Origin: Aculops lycopersici
Lineage: Eukaryota; Arthropoda; Arachnida; Trombidiformes; Eriophyidae
Length of the DNA: 64,000 bases
Reading direction: 5' to 3'
Assembly: GCA_015350385.1 (NCBI GenBank)
Contig: WNKI01000001.1
Span: 9,665,118-9,729,117 of the forward strand
Shown here: positions 17,444-26,886 of the stretch, one piece after another
Position numbering within the stretch: the stretch's first letter is position 1
How the letters are laid out: each line of letters begins with the position of its first letter
The notes under the pieces: generated by a model
What the model saw: only the letters and a program-made list of their open reading frames with translations
Told to the model about the DNA's origin: nothing
Databases searched by the model: none
Made by a program: the position numbers and the translations under genes

Positions 17444-17701
17444 CAAATACAAAACAGCTAGACCATTTACAACAAAGATTCCCGTTGTGCACAATAAATT
17501 GAATGTATCCAAATCGTGCGAATCTGGGTACCAGTGCTCGAGAATCCCAGGTTCCTTTCCAGAAGACATCGGATTGTTGGATGTTGGCTATTCACACCAA
17601 TTTGATCTTAAACGTGTCAAACAAAAGATACTCGCTTAAATCCTGGACTCAACGAGAGGGTCAGCCGATAAGGCTGAATTAGAGATTTGAGACGCACCAA
17701 G

Positions 17702-19849
17702 ATGTCTAAAAGAAGTAAATATAAGAAATTAGACTGGGCCAAGTTTGCTGATTTTGCCTCGAGAAACACAAGGGATAGTTTAGCTGATTTATGTAACGAC
17801 AAATCCACCGAACAACTGGTTGAAATATTTTCAACTCGAGATGAATCTGGCCTGTATCCAATTCATTGGGCAGCAATACACAATCGCTCGGATTTGATCG
17901 AGTTTATGGTCGACCATGGATCTCCTCTTAAAGTGAAATGTAGGAACAAACTATTTGCTGACGGATCATCTCTTCATTTGGCCGCTATGAATGGATCTAT
18001 CGAGGCGGCCTCAATGCTGTTACACAAATGCGCCGCAAATCAAACTGGCGTCAAGAGCATAGGAGAACTCAAGGATGACGACATATTTCTAGCTAACAGG
18101 TTTGACGAGCCAATTAGATGGCTCAGACAAAGAGACTCGGATGGTCAGACGCCACTAATGAAATGTGCACCACCAAAATCGAAGAGACTAAATACAGTCC
18201 GAGATTTGCTGAGAAAAAACCTTTGGTCACTCAGTGGCCGCCCGGCGGAGATGGCCATGTTCCTGATTTGCAAAGGAGCAGATTGGAGAGAGACGGATAC
18301 GATCAACAATATGAACCTATTTCATTTAGCCATAATCAATGAATATGAAGATATTATCAACTTGTTGATGGTTATCGACAAAGATATAGTTAATCTGCCT
18401 GTCAAAATTAGAGAAGATTTGTCACCCTTGCAACTAGCAATTCTCTATGGTCGAGTTAGTATTATCAGCACATTATGGCATGTAAAAGCTAATGAGAAGC
18501 TATCAAAACCTTCTCCTGCGATTCATGACTCGCCTGATTCGCAACGAGAAATTAACAAGCTAAAAGCTGAGAGTAGAAATGAACTCAAACGAATTGTCAC
18601 AAGAGCCTTTTGGTCCAATAGAGAGGAAGTTTCTAAATTTTTCCGTCGATCTATGCTCAAGTTTCTACTCCTAACCGATCTTGCCATACTGGCAATCTTT
18701 TGGATTCCGATCTATGCAACGACCGATGACGAGGGCAATATTATATTCAGCTTGCGGGGCGGTCTATTCATATTCTCATTCTTGATATCGATAGCCTTAT
18801 TGTCTAGAGTTATACTCAAGAATCCTGGTTACTTGAGACGTAGTTCGTTACAATACTTGAAAGAATTAAAGACTCTAGTAAGCCGGAGGGAAGTAGACAA
18901 CGAGAAGAGTGGTCAGAAGCCAACAGAGCAACCAAGTGATACGACTCAGCAGAAAGTAGTGCCCAAACAGGAAGTCAGTTTAATTGAATTGGAGTCTGGA
19001 AATAGAGAAGGTAGAAAGACTGCAGAGCAAGCGAACAACGAGAAACAAGAGCAACAGGTGCATCGACCGAACCAAGCGAGTAGCGTTAATGATCCGCAAA
19101 AGGGGGTAGTTGGCGAGGAGGAAAGCAGCAACAATAATAAAGGCATAAGCAGCTACAACAATAAAGGGATTGTTGCGCTTGATGCCAGGTGGCAACACAA
19201 AACTGACTTAGAGGATAGAGTTAGAATATTATGTCACCAATGCCGGTGTATACGCAGACCTCGGAGTAGACATTGCAGTTATTGTAACCATTGTATTCAG
19301 GACTATGATCACCATTGCATCTACTTGGGTTGCTGTATTGGCCGCTACAATCGATTAGATTTTCTAGTCGTTATGGTTATTGTAACCATAACTTCCATCT
19401 ATGGGGTTGTGCTGCACACTACCTCTCTAACGAGAGCAGAATGGTCCAACTTTGGCCACTACATTGGTCTGTTATGGATACTGAAATACACACTAATTGG
19501 AGGTCTAACTGCTTTCTCTATCTTGAGACGAGCCTCACTAGGAGTTACTATGTATGAAGAGATTCGAGCGGATAGAATCAAGAAGGTATTTGGGCCCACA
19601 GGTCCACCGGAGACCATCTCAAAGTCACACAAAGTTTACTCGACTCTCAAGAACTCATTCTGGCGTTATGCACCAGACAGATTCTTAACAGGTGACCTCC
19701 CAGCGAAATCTATTTTGTACAATCTGCGTGAGTTTTCCAATTTTGCCTCAATAAGCGAATATATACTGACAATTGCTAGCCCCGACACTTCGCTAGCTCG
19801 CTCGCTGACAAGTAGTGATTCAAGAGTGAACTTGTATCGATTTATTTGA
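17702..19849 (+). CDS. ZDHHC17: Ankyrin-repeat DHHC palmitoyltransferase (ZDHHC17/13-like)
   Basis: A 715-residue multi-pass S-acyltransferase. The start is ATG 17702; the frame runs slightly upstream without an ATG. Ankyrin-type repeats occupy about 48-260 (LYPIHWAAIHNRSDLIEFM, SSLHLAAMNGSIEAASMLL, MNLFHLAIINEYEDIINLL, LSPLQLAILYGRVSII). Transmembrane segments lie at about 321-339 and 354-371, with two more at about 555-572 and 587-607. The Cys-rich domain (about 511-550) ends in DYDHHCIYLGCCIGRYN, so the catalytic DHHC (536-539) is present. However, the usual Pro-Trp after DHHC is Ile-Tyr and the usual Asn before Cys is Cys. A long Gln/Glu/Asn-rich loop (about 395-500) separates the second membrane span from the DHHC domain. 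It probably palmitoylates Golgi or synaptic vesicle proteins as HIP14 does, if active. Confidence 0.88.
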   Translation: MSKRSKYKKLDWAKFADFASRNTRDSLADLCNDKSTEQLVEIFSTRDESGLYPIHWAAIHNRSDLIEFMVDHGSPLKVKCRNKLFADGSSLHLAAMNGSIEAASMLLHKCAANQTGVKSIGELKDDDIFLANRFDEPIRWLRQRDSDGQTPLMKCAPPKSKRLNTVRDLLRKNLWSLSGRPAEMAMFLICKGADWRETDTINNMNLFHLAIINEYEDIINLLMVIDKDIVNLPVKIREDLSPLQLAILYGRVSIISTLWHVKANEKLSKPSPAIHDSPDSQREINKLKAESRNELKRIVTRAFWSNREEVSKFFRRSMLKFLLLTDLAILAIFWIPIYATTDDEGNIIFSLRGGLFIFSFLISIALLSRVILKNPGYLRRSSLQYLKELKTLVSRREVDNEKSGQKPTEQPSDTTQQKVVPKQEVSLIELESGNREGRKTAEQANNEKQEQQVHRPNQASSVNDPQKGVVGEEESSNNNKGISSYNNKGIVALDARWQHKTDLEDRVRILCHQCRCIRRPRSRHCSYCNHCIQDYDHHCIYLGCCIGRYNRLDFLVVMVIVTITSIYGVVLHTTSLTRAEWSNFGHYIGLLWILKYTLIGGLTAFSILRRASLGVTMYEEIRADRIKKVFGPTGPPETISKSHKVYSTLKNSFWRYAPDRFLTGDLPAKSILYNLREFSNFASISEYILTIASPDTSLARSLTSSDSRVNLYRFI

Positions 19850-19941
19850 TTTGATTTAATTTAACAGGTGTGGTCTTGAGGTTAAAGACATGGGGAAGTT
19901 CAAGTCAGCAAGCCGATCTATACTTTTGATAAGACCAAATG

Positions 19942-19951
19942 AATAAATAAA
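19942..19951 (+). terminator. Poly(A) signals of the DHHC palmitoyltransferase gene
   Basis: Two overlapping AATAAA hexamers about 95 nt past the stop codon on the plus strand. Confidence 0.6.
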
Positions 19952-20102
19952 CAATGACGGCTCCCTGTGTTACGGAATTTTATCTTTGATCCGAGTTCAG
20001 TGACTTGTGTTTGGTTTTTGTTTGACAATTAGATTTGCTGATAATGTTATGATATGTTTTTTGGAGGTGCTGGGTTGAATGTTTGTTGTTTTAGTTGAAG
20101 AA

Positions 20103-21090
20103 TTAGGCTGCATAACCACCGCCGCTAGACATTCCCTTGGTACCCTTGTAGCCTCCACCTGAGTGGCCACCAGAGGATCCGCCGTAACCGCCACCACCAC
20201 CAGAGGATCCACCGTAGCCACTTCCGCCGCCGGACGATCCGCCACCACCACCACCACCAGTGTAACCGCCACCACTTGAAGAACCACCATAGCCGCCCGA
20301 GGAGCCACCAGCGGAGCTGCCACCTCCGTAGCCTCCGCCCGAAGAAGCACCTCCATATCCACCTGAGGAACCTCCACCTCCGCCGGACGATCCGCCGTAG
20401 GCGCCGCCACCACTTCCTCCGCCGCTGCCCGAAGAAGCTCCATATCCCCCGCTGCCACCGCCAGAGGAACCGCCTCCGTAGCCTCCACCTCCGGAACTAC
20501 TGACATGTCCGCCGCCCGACGATCCGCCACCGTAGCCTCCACCTCCGCCACCGCCGGATGATCCACCGTAACCACCGCCCGAGCTACCGCCACCGCCGCC
20601 ACTATAGCCGCCGCCTCCACCGGATGAGCCACCATAACCTCCGCCGCTACCACCTCCTCCGCCCGAGGATCCTCCATATCCACCAGAGGATCCGCCGCCG
20701 GAAGAGCCACCGCTGCCTCCGTAACTTCCGCCGCCACTACCTCCGTAGGAGTCGCCGTCGTCGTCAAAGTTGGTCTCGCTATCGTAACTTTGTGCTTGGG
20801 TGTAGGAACCCGCCGACGAGCCACCATAACCGCCACCGCCACCGCCGCCACCGCCGCCACCTCCTCCCGAAGAGCCGCCATAGCCACCGCTAGAGCCACC
20901 GCCACCATAGCCGCTGGACATTCCGCCGCCGTAGCCCCCGCCGCTACTGCCACCCATCGAGGATCCTCCGTAACTTCCGCCGGACATTCCACTTCCCGAC
21001 ATGCCGCCATAGCCACCACCGCCTCCGTAGCTACCGCCGCCCGAGGAGCCTCCGTAGCTTCCGCCTCCTCCACCCTTCATGTTCATTCGC
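20103..21090 (-). CDS. Glycine-rich membrane-anchored protein, exon 2 (Gly/Ser/Tyr repeats)
   Basis: Continues from exon 1 (21237-21577) through a 146-bp GT-AG intron and adds 328 residues, almost entirely GGYGGSSGGG-type repeats with a short acidic island (ETNFDDDGDSYGG). The reading frame stays open across the predicted junction (AT|G CGA ATG). Gly/Ser/Tyr-rich proteins of this type occur in cuticle, silk and adhesive materials; the function here is inferred from composition only. Without the splice, this frame would begin with a short unrelated leader and have no membrane anchor. Confidence 0.8.
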
Positions 21091-21236
21091 CTGATAGGTG
21101 ATCGAGGGAAACCAGAAATTAGTGTTAGAATATCATTATGCATGCATAAAAGTCAGATACTTGTGCATACAATCTCCATTAAGATTCCTTAATGTGATCG
21201 TTTAAGTTTGATTTGAATACAAGTTGAAACACTTAC
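21091..21236 (-). other. 146-bp intron of the glycine-rich protein gene
   Basis: The minus-strand donor is AAT|GTAAGT and the acceptor is CACCTATCAG|GCG, preceded by a pyrimidine-rich stretch. It joins the two frames in phase. Confidence 0.8.
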
Positions 21237-21577
21237 ATTGGAATCGGGAGCAAGACTATCTTCTTGCGCTTGAGCAGGGCAATCAATGGCAAAATCTCCT
21301 TAATTTTCTTGATTATTTTCTTCTTCTTTCCAGCCTCAACTGGTCTTGTCAGGTTTGGACTAATGAGAACTAATTCTATCAGAATGATTGCCAATATGGT
21401 ATATGAAGCGAAAAATAGATAGCAATTCCGGCGACTCCTAGTGGATTGCTTGGTTTCTCGTTTCATGTCCTCATCAGTTTGATGTTGGTTAGTTGGCGAT
21501 GCTTTCAGGGGACCAGCAGCTCGGCGTCTTAGCACCGGTTGGGCCATCTGAGCGTCTTGTGAGCTTTGGGAAATCAT
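21237..21577 (-). CDS. Glycine-rich membrane-anchored protein, exon 1 (cytosolic tail and signal anchor)
   Basis: Encodes 113 complete codons plus two bases. Residues 1-50 are hydrophilic and basic, residues about 52-74 form one hydrophobic span (CYLFFASYTILAIILIELVL), and the sequence then becomes Lys-rich (KKKKIIKKIKEI). The basic flank before the span predicts a type II signal anchor, placing the Gly-rich exon 2 product outside the cell or in the lumen. Joined to exon 2 the protein is 442 residues. The start at ATG 21577 is the first in frame. Confidence 0.78.
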
Positions 21578-24532
21578 GGTTGTAATTTTTTGTTTTTTGT
21601 GTTAGTTTTGAGTGATGAGATAAATGATGATGTTTTGTGTGTCGATTGTTACTCGATGGCAATGGATTTAGATTGGGATAAGTTAAATAAATAAATAAAC
21701 AGGCACTACTATTGCTGCTATGACTAAACTTGTATCATGATCGTCTCATTTCTTTAGATTATCATTCATCGTGGTCCCGAGAGGAGAACCAAATGGATGT
21801 GTGAAAACTATCTCTTCAAATCTAAAACTAATCATCAACTTTGAGCCAGATCTGTAGCTCACTATTCGAAGGCTCAAACTAAACTGGCCAATTTGATTTG
21901 GCGATGATACTCTCTCTTCTCGCTTTTCACCATTCGAGTTGCTATCGTCGATAAAATGAACACTTACAACTACTGCTAGCGTTAACTTTATCTGCCACCT
22001 TCAAGCTCATCTGCGGCGATGGTCAGTTTGCGCTGCGTGTTGCAACACATAACGGTGAGCAAGTGTTATGGTGAAAGTTGAATGCGTTTGATGATATTGT
22101 GAAAGCTGCTGGTGGGACGTTGTAACCTTTTGGCGCGGCACTTGTTGCGCAGCTGAGGAAGTGCAACAAGTGGTGTTCGTACATTCACACTGTTAGCAAG
22201 CTTACTCCTCAAACCACTGGCGCCGCTACGACTAGCTCATCTAAATTCTCCGAGACAGCAACGGTGGCGGTGGAGGCGGCAGTGGCAGTGGCGCCAACAA
22301 AAGCTCGACTTGAGTGGCAAATGGGAGTGAATTACCTGATGGCTTTTGCCAGCTTGCCACTCTCTTCCTTTGGTCAGTCGGTCAGCCAGTAAGTCAGCCA
22401 TTTCAACTGGCCGACCGTCTGGACCGCGAGTACACGTTTGGCCGTCGACGCCAAGTTACCTGTTTACGTAATTCAACAGGTAGCTGCACGCCTGACAGCG
22501 AGTATAAAGTCAGCGGCTGTGCGTGTGTAAAAAGGTAAGAGTTAGTAGGATCGAGTAAATGCAACTGGTGCTCTTTGTGCTGAAGGCGAACGGGAAGTAC
22601 AAATCTAATACGTTGTCCTAGTCATCGTATCTCTCACTCTGTTGTTGGCGCGCCGCCACTGCCGCCACCAAGTCACTTGCAATTCATGATGGCCATCAAG
22701 TAAGCTCTTGGAGAATGTGTAACAGTTTTGAAGATGGTCAGTGGAAAAGGGCGCACGCAAACTCGACATCAGCGCCACACTGCGAGATGGTTGCCGTAGC
22801 TCGGACATGACAGTTTGTGGTAAAATCTCTCTCACCTGGCTCATCGGTAGCTGGCCCAGTCTCGTGGTCAAACTATTCCAGCTGATGCTACCATTAGAAG
22901 ATCGTGAAGCAAAAAATTCAAACCACACCAAGCGAACGGCCAACCGATCGACCGGCTGACCATCCAACCGACAGGACGATTGAGGGTCGCACGAGAACTT
23001 TCGAGAGAAAGTTGAATGTCTAATCTGAGGCTTTTGTTTGTCATTGTGTCGGTTGTTGTTTTATGTTCCTCTGTTGTCATTGTGCACTTGTTTCACCAAC
23101 TCATCGCCTCGCGAGCTGAACTCGACCTGAGCCAAGGTGCCGCTATGGCAGGTGAGTGAGGATGAGCTGCGATTCCAATGCCATATTGCCCGCCACTGCA
23201 ACCGCCGCGTCCCTCCCCCCACCTACAGCCCTTCCTCTTGCTCACGAGAGTTCGAGATTAAGCTGGTGGCAGACTGACCATGGGTTGGGCATGGCACAAA
23301 GACCCCTCTCGCCACTCGGGTTAGTGAAGCCTCTAACCGGCGTTGGTGGTGAAATCCAAACGACAGAGCGGAAGTTCATGTTGCAAGTGCAAATATTGGC
23401 CGCACAAGGGCCAGAGAGTTTACCTGCCTCGTCTCTGGCAGGCAATTGAGCCGGCCAGTCATCTCCGGCGCCGAAAGACAATCGATTGCGCACGGCTGCC
23501 ATACTGATCGGCTAAGGGTGCGGGCAAGATCGCATACCTAGCCACCACCACCACTACTTCACTGCCACCTGCAACATTGTATTATCTTGTCTTGCTTGTG
23601 ATGCCGTGTGAGCACTCTGCATCATTGGAGCTGGCCATTGTTGTTCTCGCCAATATTTACTGTCGTTGCCACTGCTGCTGGCGAAGCTTGCGGAGTCTCT
23701 CTGCTAAGCCGCTAAATGATGACGATGACGACGGCAAAAGGCGCATCAAATCAGTCAGCTCCCATTGTTTCTTCCTATTGGCTGGCGCGCGGCATAAGCT
23801 ACATACGGTAGCTGAAACTCGAATGAGCTTTTGGTAAGCTTGCCACATGCTGCTAAAAGATTTACCTGCCGGCTGGCCGGCGAACCTGACAACCAAACCA
23901 CCGACCAACTGACCGACCGTCCATCAGATAGATAGACTGACAGATCTTCCAGTGCGCGAATTATTATTTCCAATTTTCAAACTTTCTCACAGGAAACAGC
24001 CAGAGTGTCAGAGTTGTGTTGAAACTAAGGAAAGAGTTAGACAGCCCAGGTGAAAAGTACAAACATAAGTGCATCGACTGGCGGCAAGGATTAAAGGTTC
24101 AAAAAGAGACGGATGTTGAGGCTCAAGTCAACTGGTACGAGCTAGTAAAACGCATAAACGAGTAGTTTAACTAAATTAGACACAATAGTAGCAATAGGAA
24201 TTGTGATAATAATATTGACAATAATATTGATGATCATAGCAATGATAATAATAATGATAATAGCTCGGCATTGATCTATAGTAATGGGATAGAAAGAGAG
24301 AAAGATGGTTGTTGATAGGCAACTGGCTCGGCCACAAATAAGCTACCTTTTCGGGTTAGTTCCAATTGGTTTGCTAGATGGTTGGTTAGATCCATCCATT
24401 GTGTAGCTGAGGTCAATCGAAATTTGTCCTGTTTTTTGCTTCATATCTTTTGTTTTGTCTTGCTTTGCATCACTTTGCCTGTCGTCTCAATTAGCCAGAT
24501 GAGACTTGAGCACCAAAAACAACAGCGACCAC
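21578..24532. other. Intergenic region, about 3 kb
   Basis: It contains no convincing gene. Both flanking genes are on the minus strand, so it holds the promoter of the glycine-rich gene and the 3' flank of pyruvate kinase. It includes a CAACAAGTGG motif at 22164-22173 and an AAT/ATG-rich low-complexity stretch at about 24199-24262. Confidence 0.5.
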
Positions 24533-26602
24533 TTAATTGACCGTTTGAATGCGCATTGTGTTTGTACTTCCGGGTCCCCGGCGCCACCCGGTGATAACAA
24601 TAATATGGTCGCCCTCTTTTAAGATGCCCCTCCCCAAGCCAAGTGCAATGCCAGCATTAACGCGCGCATCCACATCCTGCGACCAATCTTCGAGTTTTGC
24701 CTGTGTGTAGAGCAACGGGAGGAGGCCGCGCCACAGGTGTCCCTGGCGCGTGGTTTGAGCATTGCGCGAGATCGCGATTATGGGACACCGGGGCCGATAT
24801 CTGGATAATTGTTGTGCAGTCTGGCCAGTTGTAGTGAGCGCAATGATGGCGCCGGCGGGGAGTTTCATTGCCGCACTAACGGCGGCTATCGCAATTGCGG
24901 TCGACGGTTCGCACGGCGACGGGGTCATGAGACTGAGTTCAGTGAAGATACTTGTTGTATACATGGCCGCCTCGGCTTCAAGGGCAACCTTGTGCATCAT
25001 TGTCACAGCCTCGATTGGGTAGTCGCCCTTGGCAGTCTCGCCCGAGAGCATAACACAATCGGCTCCATCTAAAACCGCGTTGGCCACATCCGAACTCTCC
25101 GCTCGCGTTGGTCTCGGTTTGCTGACCATCGATTCGAGCATTTGGGTTGCACAAATAACCGGCTTACCTGCCATGTTACACTTGCTAATCATCATCTTCT
25201 GTGCCAAAAAAACCTTCTCTGGCGGAATCTCGATGCCCAAATCGCCGCGAGCCACCATAATTCCATCAGAGGCCTTGATGATTTCGTCAATTCGCTTAAC
25301 TCCCTCGTGATTCTCTATTTTGGATATGATTAAAATATTCTTGCCCTTCTCGCCGAGAAGCTTTCTAATTTCATGAACTCCCTCGGCGCTGCGAATAAAT
25401 GAGGCAAAGATCATATCAACTTGCTGCTCAACGCCAAACAAGAGATCCTTTTTATCCTTTGCCGAAACAGCTGGCAAGTCCACGTCGACTCCGGGCAAGT
25501 TGACTCCCTTTCGCGAGCCCAACTTGCCGCCGTTTTCAATGTCGCAAACAATTGACTTGCTTTCCGGTTGCACCTGCTTTACGAGCAACGAAATTAGACC
25601 ATCGTCAACGTAAATCCTATTGCCCGGCGTCACCACCTTGGTGATGTTCTCATAGTCTACGTATAAGTTTTCGGCCGAACACTTTTCAGCAAACTCACTC
25701 GCAGTGGTAACATTGATTTGCTTCCCTCTAACCAACTCGATCTCTCCCGTTGCTCCGCCTGCAGCCAGGAGGCCAGTTCGGATCTCTGGTCCCTTTGTGT
25801 CGAGCGCAATGCCAACCGGACACATGGTTATATTGCTAAGCTCGCTGTACTTTTTAACCGCCTGTCTTACAGCCTGAATGGTGCCAGCGTGGTACTCGTG
25901 GCTCCCATGGCTAAAGTTCAATCTTGCAATATTCATTCCATTCTTAATCATCTCAACGAGAGTATCGATTCCCTTGCTCGCCGGTCCGATGGTGCAAATG
26001 ATGCCCGTTAGCCGCGAGCAGGCCACACTTGAATCTATCCTAAGGTTGCTCATATGGGCAAGCGTTGATTGTGCCATAATATCAGAGGGGCCAAATTGTT
26101 TTGTATACGCTAGGCCGGCGGCCGAGGAGCTGAGACAAGCGGAGTCTTTTTTGTTACTATCTTGGTTGTTATTGCTGCTAATATGGTTCTTGCTGTTGGC
26201 ACTCGAGTGTTTCCTGCTAATATGTTGCGTATTATTATTTAAATTTGGCGTCTTCGACTTATTATTGTTGCTTTTGGGCGACAAATTGGAACTTGCACCT
26301 GAGGCTCCGCTGGCATTTGAAGTTGATGACCCAACCGAAGCTCTCCTTTGCGAACCCAAATTGGACGACGATGGTGGAGTTAATGTATTTCCCGAGCGCT
26401 TGTGTTGTTGTTGTTGCGACTTTTGCTTCTCGCTCTCCTTTTCCTTTTCCTTCTCCTCCTTCTCTTTCTGCTGCTGGTCTTTCCTAGATGGGGACGTCGA
26501 AGGACTTCGGCCAGACTGCTTCCCCTTAGTATCCTTCTTCTTCTGACTTGACGCTGGGCTGCTTTTGTTGCCGCTGGCGCCACTCGGTCCTGATCCCTTC
26601 AT
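24533..26602 (-). CDS. PyK: Pyruvate kinase with long disordered N-terminal extension
   Basis: A 689-residue protein whose C-terminal roughly 500 residues are a complete pyruvate kinase, which converts phosphoenolpyruvate and ADP to pyruvate and ATP in the last step of glycolysis. Signature segments are in order: NIARLNFSHGSHEYH, ALDTKGPEIRTGL, DLPAVSAKDKKDL, IISKIENHEGV, IMVARGDLGIEIP, CATQMLESM, SGETAKGDYP, then the C-terminal regulatory domain ending TGWRRGPGSTNTM. The first 170 or so residues are Ser/Asn/Lys/Gln-rich, with a KEKEEKEKEKESEK run, and are not part of the normal enzyme. Homology with the usual N-terminus resumes near AQSTLAHMSNLRI. The internal Met in DIMAQSTLAHM is a possible alternative start giving a standard-length enzyme. 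Single exon. Confidence 0.95.
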   Translation of the reverse strand: MKGSGPSGASGNKSSPASSQKKKDTKGKQSGRSPSTSPSRKDQQQKEKEEKEKEKESEKQKSQQQQHKRSGNTLTPPSSSNLGSQRRASVGSSTSNASGASGASSNLSPKSNNNKSKTPNLNNNTQHISRKHSSANSKNHISSNNNQDSNKKDSACLSSSAAGLAYTKQFGPSDIMAQSTLAHMSNLRIDSSVACSRLTGIICTIGPASKGIDTLVEMIKNGMNIARLNFSHGSHEYHAGTIQAVRQAVKKYSELSNITMCPVGIALDTKGPEIRTGLLAAGGATGEIELVRGKQINVTTASEFAEKCSAENLYVDYENITKVVTPGNRIYVDDGLISLLVKQVQPESKSIVCDIENGGKLGSRKGVNLPGVDVDLPAVSAKDKKDLLFGVEQQVDMIFASFIRSAEGVHEIRKLLGEKGKNILIISKIENHEGVKRIDEIIKASDGIMVARGDLGIEIPPEKVFLAQKMMISKCNMAGKPVICATQMLESMVSKPRPTRAESSDVANAVLDGADCVMLSGETAKGDYPIEAVTMMHKVALEAEAAMYTTSIFTELSLMTPSPCEPSTAIAIAAVSAAMKLPAGAIIALTTTGQTAQQLSRYRPRCPIIAISRNAQTTRQGHLWRGLLPLLYTQAKLEDWSQDVDARVNAGIALGLGRGILKEGDHIIVITGWRRGPGSTNTMRIQTVN

Positions 26603-26848
26603 GTTTTCTCGGATGGCTCCTGCTGCTGCTGCTGCTGCTAATACTGCCTCTACTGGCTGTTTGCTGTTAGTCTAAGTTGATAGAGTTTCTTGTGCTATTG
26701 CTGCTAGTGGCGCTAGGCCGATGGGGCTAGGCAACGAGTAGGGTTTGTGTGCGCGAGTTTGTAATACAATTGTGCTAGTGTCGCTATGTCTATGTTTGAA
26801 TCTGAATGCAATAGAGGAGACAGATGCTAGCTAACTGGAGTTTAGCGG

Positions 26849-26886
<38 letters not shown>

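Noticed and set aside
19997..21073. A 358-codon Ala/Val-rich minus-strand frame overlapping the glycine-rich exon.
   Set aside because: It is a shifted reading of the GGN repeats. The other frame splices correctly to an upstream exon and encodes a coherent Gly/Ser/Tyr protein.
25878..26546. A 222-codon plus-strand frame opposite pyruvate kinase.
   Set aside because: It lies antisense to a well-conserved enzyme and its disordered extension, and has no recognisable domain.
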